Positions 47,560-56,394 of a stretch of 64,000 nucleotides of DNA are shown one piece after another; the first letter of the stretch is position 1; each line of letters starts with the position of its first letter. A program made the position numbers and the translations under genes. The stretch comes from Uloborus plumipes (taxonomy: Eukaryota > Arthropoda > Arachnida > Araneae > Uloboridae). Below the pieces are notes generated by a model. That model was given only the letters and a program-made list of their open reading frames with translations. It made no database searches and was not told where the DNA came from. The stretch covers positions 256,501 through 320,500 of the forward strand of contig JAXGGA010000083.1 in the NCBI GenBank assembly GCA_038373865.1, in the 5' to 3' direction.

Positions 47560-47718
47560 CGAGTTATATGATGTTGAAGGAAGAAAGTTTGGGCCCTTTG
47601 TTGGAAATGTTTTGGATTGGAAGTCCGAAAATCAATGTTTGCAAACCAGTATACATTGTAAAAAGTAAGTAATGAAACTCAATCACCCCTCCTTGAAAAC
47701 TTTCTGGATTCATCCTTG
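47560..47718 (-). repeat. hAT-like terminal repeat, right
   Basis: Reverse complement begins CAAGGATGAATCCAGAAAG and continues with TTTTCAAGGAGGGG, then about 100 bp related to 38946-39110. It could be the partner of that end, which would make an 8.8-kb element filled with later insertions. The adjoining bases (GCTTTTAA) do not duplicate the left flank. Confidence 0.45.
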
Positions 47719-48059
47719 GCTTTTAAGCGAGTGATCATCTTGATTTTTTTTTTTTTTTTGAATTGCTGTTTGGAAATGTGTTTTAGTATATTATGCATAA
47801 CTCAAGTCTTGAAATGAGCTGGAAAGACTTCGCAGAAACTTAACAATTTCTAAAAAGTGCACATTTTTAAAAGTTTCCTTCAAATATGAGCATACCCCAT
47901 GCAAAAACAGAGTCCGTAAAAATGCGTCACAGGCATCATACAAACAGCACTATTGCTGTGAAAACTTTCAACTACTAAAGAACCTTTTCTTGTGAAAAGA
48001 GTACTTGATCGTACCCTGTGCGAAAATGAAAAGTTTCTCTTTTTTCCCCTTGAACTGTG

Positions 48060-48380
48060 TCTAAATTTTAAATGGCCTCATCAGGTGCCTGATCTGTTTG
48101 CTCCCCGAGCCGTCATCGCAATGAAACGATTGCCCGGCCGGATGCAAATGGCTCGAGAGTGTCCGGGACAATCATCCGGCTAGCCGGAGCGGAAAATTGC
48201 CGGAACATGGATCCTCAGTCTCCATAGCAAACATTGTTTTGATCGGTGGTTAAAGCGATTCGCTTTCTTTTTCCCAATGCTTGTGCGTCTCAATTCGCCG
48301 CAACGCTTCCTCCGGTAATTGACAGTCTTGGGATTCGAAACGGCCGGTTTGGGTTTGGGAAACGTATTCTCTTTTCGGTG
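48060..48380. promoter_or_regulatory. GC-richer unique island with octamer and E-box words
   Basis: Non-repetitive GC-rich block about 2.2 kb upstream of the predicted first exon. It contains a perfect POU octamer word ATGCAAAT (48142-48149), a palindrome ATCAGGTGCCTGAT around an E-box CAGGTG (48078-48091) and CCGGCTAGCCGG (48175-48186), another perfect palindrome. A distal promoter or enhancer for the gene at 50.5 kb is plausible. This is inferred from motif content and position only. Confidence 0.3.
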
Positions 48381-48595
48381 GAGGAGAAGAAAGTTGAATG
48401 CGGTGTATTTTACTTGAAAACAACGATCGCTTTTGTTGAAAAATTGGATTAAATAACTTTGTCAAGAGTGCTTAGAAATCGAAAAATACACGAGCGAAAA
48501 ATAGGTTGAAAAACGATGTATTTAAATGAAACAATACTTGTACAGGTCAGAAGTAATCAAGTAGAATGTCTAGAACGCATCACAATAATGATAGC

Positions 48596-48856
48596 CAGTG
48601 GCGCACACAGAATTATTTCCTAAGAGGGGGCTAAGTGATTCTCCTCCGAAAAGTTTTCGAATTTGAAGTCCTAGAGAAAAAAATGTATTCATTTTTGGTT
48701 TAAATGAGAAGGAGGTTGGGGGCCAGATCTCGGCAAATTTTCAAAAATTAAGTCCGAAAAACGCATTTCAAACAGTTTGGTTTTATTAAGGGGGTTCATC
48801 TTCATGCTTCTGGGAGGGGTTTAAGCCCCTTAGCTGCCCGCGTGGGTGCGCCACTG
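48596..48856. mobile_element. hAT-type MITE
   Basis: Left end CAGTGGCGCACACAG and right end, in reverse complement, CAGTGGCGCACCCACGCGG. Flanking 8-mers ATGATAGC (48588-48595) and ATGAGTGC (48857-48864) agree at six of eight positions, a decayed target duplication. Inside both ends is a 'CTAAG(A)GGGG / CCCCTTAG' word. 261 bp, non-coding. Confidence 0.82.
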
Positions 48857-48864
48857 ATGAGTGC

Positions 48865-50159
48865 AATAACTATCCGAGCAGTAAAAAAAAAATGCTCTTC
48901 CTTGCCAAAACAAAAGCAAAAAGCTGGTGCATGGTGGGGTACGATACGCTGTAGCATATCATAAAAATTTCTTCAACTGGAAGAAAATATTAAAAACTTG
49001 AAATAGTGATCCAGTCAGTCAGCTAAATCTAGCAGTTAGCAGTATATCGTAAAATTTTAATGCTCTCCAATAGCTCCCCCCCCCCCTCAACTGTGTTGCT
49101 ATCGTTACTGTTGAGCGATACGTGGCAAAGGATTTTTCTTTTTGGTGTGTGTTGCATAATATGAGTGCAGTATGGATAAAAGCACTTTTAGCGCTATGGC
49201 ACATATTCCAATTAAAAGAAAGTTTTTTTTTATTTTTTGCCATTGCAGAACCTAATAATGCTTAACTCATTAATGCCTGACATTTTTTTTTTTTTTTTTT
49301 TTGCCAAAGATATTTTGTACACTGGTTACAAACAGTGTTTAATGGACAGGAAAAATATTAAAAAAATATTATGTAAAAAATAATTTTTTTATGAAGGAAA
49401 GAAAAATCGTCCCTTAAAAGTTACGATAGACCCCAGAGGGTACTTTTTTCCCTAAATTTTTTTCTGCCTACGATATAATATTTAAAAAGGCATTTTATAA
49501 GAATAAATACAATCAGCAATTAACATAAACTGTGAAGCTGAGAATAACTTTGGAAACTTAGCTTTTTTTCTTGAGATTGTGAACGATGTCATTTTTGATA
49601 AAGATCATATTAAAACTGCTACTGAACGCACTTTACAATGGTTATGTGCTGCAATCTGTTAATAACGAATTGAAACAATACCAAGGTACTCATTGAACAC
49701 TATTATTTGGTTGAAATGTTCATTTTGGGGAAATTCAGACCCTTTTTTGAACCGTCCCTATACATCAAAAGGAATGTGGACGTATGAAGATGAACACTTT
49801 TGAAACGGAACCCCTATTCCTTGAGGCTTTGGAGGGGGGGGGGGATACGAAATTCACCGCAGCAATCTTATTGATAAATTTTCACACTGCCAGATCCAGG
49901 TTCGAGACAAATATCACTAATAAAATCAATTGCATTTTTTTAACTGTCGGAGAACAAATTACTAATTTTAGGCGTAGAGTTATTAACCTTCAAGTACTTA
50001 AAGGTGTTTATTTTTTAACAAAAAGGAAATTAAGGTTATTATTTACCTAATATTGCACTTAATTTCGACCCACTTTTCTGGCGGGGACCTGAACTGCTGG
50101 ACTGTACTGGTATATCACCTGTCGCAGTCAAGCCCTGCTTAAAGGAGAATCGTTTAAGC
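48865..50159. other. AT-rich DNA upstream of the predicted first exon
   Basis: No supported gene. TTAACTCATTAATGCCTG at 49262-49279 recalls the piggyBac-type end at 37005 (TTAACCCATTTATGCCC), but no opposite end was found. Poly-C near 49077-49087 and poly-G near 49837-49845. Confidence 0.4.
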
Positions 50160-50553
50160 TGGTGCCGGAAGTTATCTTCATTTTCGTCTCCGCCAGAAGT
50201 CTGGCACAGGAGGCACATAATGAGTGGTGTGAATTTTTAGTTTTTCTCCCCCCCCCCCTCTCGTCTCACCCTGGAAAGTTGGAAGAAAGTTTTGGCCGTG
50301 GTGGTGCTGCCGTGTCTCCTGCTGCCGCCGGAGAGAGGAAGAAGCGCGCAAACTCGCCGAATCGATGGGCCGGGCCCCTCTCTCGCGCGCTCAGTGGTGC
50401 CACCGTCGCGGGACTCGCAGCATCATTTCCCTCCGACTCTCTCTGCGTGCCGGATAGCGAGCTGGATACTGCCGGACTGTCCGGAGCCCTGGACGGGGGG
50501 CCCCCCTGACGACCCTCTCTCCCCGACACCCCACGCCGGGACTGGTTTTGCCA
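50160..50553 (+). promoter_or_regulatory. CpG-rich promoter and 5' untranslated region
   Basis: The sharpest GC/CpG peak of the window, dense in CG dinucleotides and GCCG/CGCGC words, lies immediately upstream of the predicted start codon. An arthropod initiator-type word TCAGT at 50391-50395 is a possible transcription start; no TATA box stands at the proper distance. The overlapping long frames on both strands here (about 70-115 codons) arise because stop codons are rare in GC-rich DNA and are not taken as genes. Confidence 0.5.
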
Positions 50554-50608
50554 ATGCTAGATGCGCTCAAGCTGCTCTTTGTCCTCACGGGAGCCAGCAC
50601 TTATTTGG
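50554..50608 (+). CDS. Predicted first coding exon: signal peptide of a secreted or membrane protein
   Basis: ATG at 50554 opens MLDALKLLFVLTGASTYLG: a short N-region with one Lys, a hydrophobic core LLFVLTGA and small residues suited to signal peptidase cleavage. The exon ends after one base of codon 19, where TTGG meets GTGCGT, a usable 5' splice site. Signal-peptide exons ending in phase 1 are typical of secreted and immunoglobulin- or EGF-type receptor genes in animals. Without splicing the frame would run through Phe and Pro runs encoded by poly-T and poly-C to a stop at about 50730, which looks intronic. The CpG-rich leader supports a promoter directly upstream. The rest of the gene was not identified, and the family is unknown. 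Confidence 0.5.
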
Positions 50609-52409
50609 GTGCGTTTTTTTTCTTTAGCCCCCCCCCTCCCCTTCCCCACGTCATCACCTTCTCTCACTCTTGTTTTATGTTCATTGTGTCGTCTGGTGTC
50701 ATCTTCAGCTCTTGGATTGATTGGGAGTGATCCGGGAGACTCCCGGATGGTTTCTGTCAGGATTATCCGTGTCCCATTTTTATTAAAAAGGACTTATTTA
50801 AATATTAAAAAAAAAAAAACAAAGAATGAGTTTACAGGTAATAATAAGTACTTTGTGTTATGTATCGAATGTGTTTTCTGAAATATTGACACAAAATATA
50901 ACCTTCAGTTGTTATGATCTTATTTTTTTTTTTTTTCTATCTGGAATCAATTTAAGTTTTTGATTTGAGTGCAAAAAAGTACTATCCATGCTAAGAAACA
51001 AGGCTTATTTGTTCATCCGCAAATATCAATTAAAATATATGTATTTTTTTTTTTTTTTTCAATCGAACCAGGTCAATTTCTTCTGCAATGGTTGACATTT
51101 TTGGTTAACTTTTTCTTTTTCTATCATCATTGAAACACGTTGTTATTATTATTATTATTATTTTAAGGCTTCTCTTTTTCTTCTTTTCATTAGATAAACT
51201 TTAGGGAGAGGTAAATGATACAATACGCGTATAAATTAACTGAAATATCTGACGCTTTGTGTATAGGGTTAGGCCAGACTACCTTTCCACTTTAGGAACA
51301 AATGAATATTTAATGAGAGGGAAGAGGGGCTCTACTCCTAGGTACCAAAGTTAGTCATCGTTTGTCTAAATTTCCGCTAAAATTTATGTTAAAGTGTAAT
51401 AAAATAATTGTCTTTTGATTTAAAAAGAACTTAATGAAGTAATTGGTTTCCAGAAAATAAAATGGAAGTTTTCAGAAATGCCTTACAAACAGTGGCGGAT
51501 TTGCTGATTTTTTGGCCCGTTGTGATGCATTTTTGGTGGCCCCTTTGTCTACCATAAATTTATGGAAAGCATTTACCATTTGCATTTTTGAATCTGTTTT
51601 GGGGGCTCTATGGTCGTGGATACCCTTGTAGAACCGACGGGGGAAATCCTCTAAGGCTTACTAATTGCATTTTTATTATTTGTGCTTAAAATTTTTCATT
51701 TTAGCGTGTTTTATATTTAAGCTGTTTATTAATCATTGTTAAGACTTGGTAATTTCAAAAAGTATTTAGCGACCGCAAATTTCCTTAAATGTCCGTATTG
51801 TAATGGGTTGTTTTCGTGAAAAAACACCTTTGAGATTGACATTTTTGTAGCAGGTCCGTTTTTTAGATGGTCCCCCCCCCCCCCCCCCCCGCTCAAAAGT
51901 CCAACCTTGTACTATAGCCGAAAGGTAGTGATTGCTTTTTGTACAAGAAATAAATTTTACTTTGTCATATTGAGATCTTGCCGTTGTAAATATTAACTTT
52001 TTAGTTTCTGTTTATTCATTAACGATGATGCGTATAGTGTTTTGGACTTGCTCTCGAAATTTTTTATGAGAGAAAATTTCACTTTAAACAGCGGAAGGAC
52101 AACTAGAGTCTCTTCAGTTTTCATACGTGAACGTCAATTTTCAGTTCGTTTTGTTAAAAAAACTATTGCATTCCTAATTCTAATAAAGTACAGTCATGCA
52201 AGGTATTTTTGAGTCAGTCTGGATAACTTGAGCCACTTAATATTTTTTACAGTATAGTATATTTTAATTCATAAAACGCCAAAATTTAATTTCATGACCT
52301 TCTCAGAAGAATGCATCACTGGGTGCCTTCATCTTTAAAAATATATTTCAAGCTTGTTTTTTTGGTTACCACGCGAGAACTTCTTTATTTTTTTCAAAAT
52401 TATCAAATA
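50609..52409 (+). other. Probable first intron, proximal part
   Basis: AT-rich DNA with pyrimidine tracts and no further coding signal. Includes an (ATT)n tract at about 51142-51163 and a 20-base poly-C tract near 51870-51890. No exon continuing phase 1 was recognised. Confidence 0.35.
51490..51560 (+). repeat. Solo hAT-like end
   Basis: CAGTGGCGGATTTGCTG followed by TTTTTTGGCCC has the form of a hAT terminus. No matching inverted end was found downstream, so it is probably a truncated copy. Confidence 0.35.
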
Positions 52410-53116
52410 CTAGCAGTTCCCGCACGGCGATGCCCGTGCATCTAAATGGGAAGGAAGTCCACTGAATAAATTTAAATTCACTCCAACCCTCTGAAGTAAA
52501 ATTATTATAGTTGAAGCGGTATAGTAATTGGGTCACTTTAGCGACATCGTATTTGTATGCTTGAATAAAAAATAAATTAAATATTTCTGCATAAATGAAA
52601 AATACTTCATATGGTACTATATTAATGCATTTTACTACTCATACTGTCTGAAAACACTTCTTCAAATATATTATTAGAAAAAAGTCAACGCAAAAACAAT
52701 AATTGGTCACCTTATCATAGTTATTGACTATGAAACCATACAGTTGTTGGCCATGTAAATATTCAATGTTATACTGGATTATTCATATATATATGAAAAT
52801 ATTATATCTTTACATGAATATAGTGTACCAAACGTGCTAAAACTTTTCTTCTTCAGAAAAAGACCTCTTTCCAGCGATATATAATGTTTTGGGGTAGGGG
52901 AAGGTTTCCCCCCCTGAATTATGCCGGTTACACCAAAAATGAGACTAATTAATTAATTTAAAAATAACTAATTCGAAATTTAGAATTTGGCCTTCGAGAT
53001 GCATTACACGGGGATACGTTTGAATTTTTGTGCCAAGTTTAAGGTCTCTAGGTGCTGTGGGGGCTTCTGGCCAGCGGTTCCAAACGTACAAAGCCAGTCA
53101 TCTTTCTATATAGAGA
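52410..53116 (-). mobile_element. Non-autonomous Helitron (minus orientation)
   Basis: Read on the minus strand, the element begins TCTCTATATAGAAAGATG at 53116 directly after an A. It ends with a hairpin CACGGGCATCGCCGTG, a short spacer and CTAG directly before a T at 52410. TC start, a 3' subterminal hairpin, a CTRR end and insertion between A and T are the Helitron hallmarks. It is 707 bp with no helicase frame. The minus-strand 5' part includes text (GCACCTAGAGACC, GGCACAAAAATTC) of the type seen near other Helitron 5' ends here. Confidence 0.72.
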
Positions 53117-53272
53117 TTATGGTTTACCCCTCATTTTGAAGCTTATCGTGCTGGCTTGACGAAAAATAGACCCAAGGTCTAAAAATTGTTTATTGATTAA
53201 AAAAAGTAGTTTTTCTGTTTTTTGTTGCACACAACCCACGCATTTCTTCAATGAATAGCACTCGAGAAGTAA

Positions 53273-53344
53273 GATGCAGTGGCGCGGTTGGATAGAGCGT
53301 TGCGCTGGAAACGCGAAAATCGCAGGGTCGATCCTGCATGGGTT
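53273..53344 (+). tRNA. tRNA-like sequence, pseudo-tRNA or SINE head
   Basis: An A-box-like TGGCGCGGTTGG, an anticodon arm TTGCG-CTGGAAA-CGCGA with a 7-base loop (would-be anticodon GGA) and a T-arm GCAGG-GTCGAT-CCTGC occur in the right order and spacing. The T loop has only six bases, the acceptor stem pairs poorly (about five of seven with wobbles), and there is no long variable arm as expected for a serine tRNA. A T-run follows within ten bases. It is therefore more likely a tRNA pseudogene or the head of a SINE than a working tRNA. Confidence 0.45.
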
Positions 53345-53459
53345 CTTTTGCTTTTGCTTTTGATTGGCTTTCACCGGTTATTTTTGATCCAAATATCTAA
53401 GAATACACAATCTAAACTCATTGTAGGATTTTAAACCACAGTTGTACTGCATAAAAATT

Positions 53460-53475
53460 GTGTGTGTGTATATAT

Positions 53476-53532
<57 letters not shown>
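53460..53532. repeat. (GT)n(TA)n microsatellite with poly-T
   Basis: A GTGTGTGT run, two long TA-alternating runs and a run of about 17 T. Just downstream, the text 'ttcgtcggattttcatcaatcttgacac' recalls the 5' portion of the Helitrons in this cluster, so the microsatellite may lie at a Helitron 5' end. Confidence 0.8.
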
Positions 53533-53533
<1 letters not shown>

Positions 53534-53898
53534 AAATCCACAGTTTTCGTCGGATTTTCATCAATCTTGACACAGAGGTTCCTCGATGTACTAGAATTCG
53601 CATAGGCGGGGTTTTGAAATTTTTAAAAATCCAAAAAGCTCAAAATTCATTTTTTGCCTCAAAATGGCCATTTTCTTCCAATTTTGAATAGGTAGAGTAA
53701 TAGAGATAAGCCTTTGAGCATACAAATGGGTAAAATTTAACACATTTAAATATGAGTATATTTTCCAACAAAGGTTACGATTAACAATTAATTATCAATT
53801 TGAGGCTCACCTATTTCATTTTAGCAAGGATTAACACATTAAAAACAATTATAATGGAGCTATAAATAGCCCCCGGGCAACGCCGGGTAATAAGCTAG
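53533..53898 (+). mobile_element. Helitron 3' portion
   Basis: Ends with a hairpin CCCGG-GCAACG-CCGGG, a spacer and CTAG before T (53895-53898). Upstream text around 53545-53610 resembles the internal part of the Helitron at 54.65 kb (GGTCGATTTTCATGCCACTTGG-like). The 5' end is not clear and may be lost in the microsatellite. Confidence 0.6.
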
Positions 53899-54053
53899 TT
53901 CTTTATGAAACAACGAAACTAAGTAATTATTTTTTTAAAAAATCTTAAAAATAGTAATTTACTTTGTGCCTGCTTTTCGAAAAATGATAATTAAAAAAAT
54001 CGATTTTTTAAATTACCGCTGTCAAACGCGAATGCTTCACTCGGATCAGCTAG
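53899..54053 (+). mobile_element. Another Helitron 3' end
   Basis: The text GCGAATGCTTCACTCGGATC followed by AGCTAG before T (CTAG at 54050-54053) has the form of a Helitron 3' terminus with a decayed hairpin. It lies 155 bp beyond the previous terminus, which suggests nested or tandem insertions. Confidence 0.4.
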
Positions 54054-54653
54054 TATTTTTGGTTTATTTGACTTAGAAACAAAATATAGAAGTTTTGCAA
54101 AGTTATTCGGACTGGCTCAAAGATACCCTGAAAATTGCTGTTGAAACGAAAGCGACATGATTTTATATCTGAAATGAGTCCAGTAATTTAACCAACACTC
54201 GAGTTAAACCCTTGTGGATTAAAATGGAATCAACGATTTACTGAATAGCCATTGGGAATTCGTGGTGCATGGCGGAGTTTAGACTCTCTGGATCGGCAAG
54301 TTTCATTATCTCCGTTTCATTTGCAATCCGAAATTTACCACTTTGGTTTCAAAATTTCAGTGGGAATAACCCAAACCAACTATTGTGCAAATTGGATTTT
54401 AAGTAAAGGATAAACTTCTACATAGGGCACACAAGTGTTTTAATTCTGCCGTACCGTTGTCTCAATGAAGAATTTTCTTTAGTATTGTAAGTTAAGCACT
54501 AAAGTAAGTAATAAGTTGGTTGGGTTTTGCAAGTAAGTAAGTTGTAGCTTAAGCACTAAAAATATCTAACAATGTGCGTTAATTCCTGTGTAAGGCAGAA
54601 ATGCATCTTTTAATCATGGGATTTTAAAAATTAAGTTATTTTTTCACCCGTTA
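54054..54653. other. Non-coding stretch between Helitrons
   Basis: No supported gene or bounded repeat. Repeated 'taagcactaaa' and 'aagtaagta' words near 54492-54560. Confidence 0.4.
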
Positions 54654-55177
54654 TCTCTACTAATAATAAAGCTGAAGGTGGATCTGTCTGTCCTTCCTTC
54701 TTTCTTTCTGTCTGTCTGTTACGCGCGTAGCGCCAAAACCGTTCGGTCGATTTTCATGCCACTTGGCACAAAATTAGTTTGTAGCATATAGTTTTGCACC
54801 TCGAAGCGATTTTTTGAAAATTCCATTTCGTTCTTTTTCTATTCGAATTCTTAGCGGAAATTCGATAAAATAGGGAAGAAATATTTCATACACATTTTCA
54901 AGTCTTATGTCATTCGAAAGCTTGAAATTTTCTGCACAAAATGACATTTTTTCGAAGTTTCTACGATCATCAGGAAAGCTGTAACAATTGTTTTAAGAAT
55001 CCCGGAATTCAAGGCTTACCTTCAGTAAAGCAAGCCAAACGATTCTAAATGTAATAGCTCGAGGATAAAATTTGTTTGAAAAGAGAGATGAAATGAATTA
55101 TTTTATCAACGGAAATCAACTTTTCATGTTGTTACCATGGTTACGTGTTCATACTTATTTTTGTTTCGTTCTTTTTC

Positions 55178-55428
55178 CAGCGTTGCCAGACGTAGTATTT
55201 TTGATACTACGGTTCTATTTTTTCGGCCCAAATAAGGAGCGTAGTATTTTTCTGGCAACCCTGTTTCCAATATACTTTATTGACTTAATTAAAAGATTTG
55301 GCGGTTTTTTTTTTTTCATTTGCATAGATTTCGCATTTTAGCAATATTGATTTTGGCGACGTTTGGAAACAGTAGTATTTTTTAGAGGAGGCGTAGTATT
55401 TTTCTGTTTCAATTCTCTGGCATTCCTG
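55178..55428. mobile_element. hAT-type MITE nested in the Helitron
   Basis: Left end CAGCGTTGCCAGACGTAG and right end, in reverse complement, CAGGAATGCCAGAGAATTG. A perfect 8-bp duplication TCTTTTTC lies at 55170-55177 and 55429-55436. An internal GTAGTATTTTTCTGGCAACCCTG-like segment (near 55240-55263) is another copy of the terminal text, so the element has an internally repeated end. 251 bp. Confidence 0.87.
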
Positions 55429-55909
55429 TCTTTTTCCCGGTGAAAATGTGCTTTGGGACCCTACTTGGCGCGTTTTCAAAAAGTCACCAAATGGCGCGTT
55501 TTTGCGTGTCTCGCGGAATTGAAAGCTCCGAGAGAAAATACGCAATTACCACGCTTAGCACGCCTATCGCCCATTTAGCGAGAAAAGGGTACCTAAAGCA
55601 CAGATTAACCAAATATCGTATCAATTGCGATATTGCATCGTTCTTTTTAAAGTGATTTATTTCGGAAAATGTATTGTTTTGTTTTTTAAGCTAGGAAAGA
55701 AAACTTTCTTCTTCTTTTAAACTTTGGTAAGATTTCTGTTAGTTTCTGTGAGCAACAAAATTGTTCTTATTTTCTCTTTTGGCTTATTTTTGTGCATCTG
55801 CCCTTGGGGTTGCATTCGAATGTTCCAAGGGGGTGTTTTACCCCTTTTGTGGAGTAAATCAGTGTTCATTTCAATGCAGACAAAAGTGATATGAATTGGC
55901 ACGACCACT

Positions 55910-56080
55910 TGGCGTTATATCGCCAAGCTTTTGGTCGCCAAGTATTTGCCGCCATTTTGGCGAGATATCGCCAAGTTGGCGAAAAAAATTGTTTTCTTTT
56001 TTTTATTTGGACTCAATTTGGCGCTATTGGCGATATTTTGCGAAAAATCCACTGAATGATGTTAAAATCGGCGATATTTA
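55910..56080. repeat. Cluster of TTGGCGATAT-type palindromic words
   Basis: CTTGGCG and its inverse CGCCAAG recur in both orientations, for example CTTGGCGTTATATCGCCAAG (55911-55930), then GATATCGCCAAGTTGGCG, TTGGCGATATTTTGCG and TCGGCGATATTTA. The same word occurs in the fold-back arms at about 41589, 43052 and 45192-45224, linking these otherwise different elements. Confidence 0.7.
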
Positions 56081-56394
56081 GGGGATTAATCATTGTAAAA
56101 CATTTTTTTTTTTTGCATTGTTTCGTGGCAAACTAGGGATATAAATGTTTGAACTGTTATCTTGCTCACTCCAAGCACTATTTTAGCACTTAAGGCATCT
56201 ACTAAGAAATTTACACGTAAAAATAAGTAGCGTGGGGTCCATACCAGATTTTTATATCATAATAAAATTCATAATCTTTAAAGGAATTATAGTTGAATTA
56301 CAACTAAAATAGAGCATTTTTTCTGCGATATCAATTATTTTACAAATGAACTTTTAATTTTATACCACGGGCAAAGCCGTGCGGGTACCGCTAG

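Larger units (their letters stand above)
54654..56394 (+). mobile_element. Non-autonomous Helitron, complete
   Basis: Starts TCTCTACTAATAATAAAG directly after A at 54653 and ends with hairpin CACGG-GCAAAG-CCGTG, a GCGGGTACCG spacer and CTAG directly before T at 56394. This gives all four Helitron hallmarks: TC start, hairpin, CTRR end and A/T insertion site. A TCTG/TTCC microsatellite and the phrase GGTCGATTTTCATGCC lie near the 5' end. No Rep or helicase frame is present in its 1741 bp. It carries a nested MITE and a cluster of GGCGATAT palindromes. Confidence 0.82.

Noticed and set aside
50162..50529. Overlapping 87-115-codon frames on both strands in the CpG-rich block
   Set aside because: Stop codons are rare in GC-rich DNA, the translated text is low-complexity, and the block fits a promoter and untranslated leader.
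51840..51900. CAGGTCCGTTTTTTAG with a poly-C run as a possible hAT end
   Set aside because: No inverted partner or target duplication could be found.
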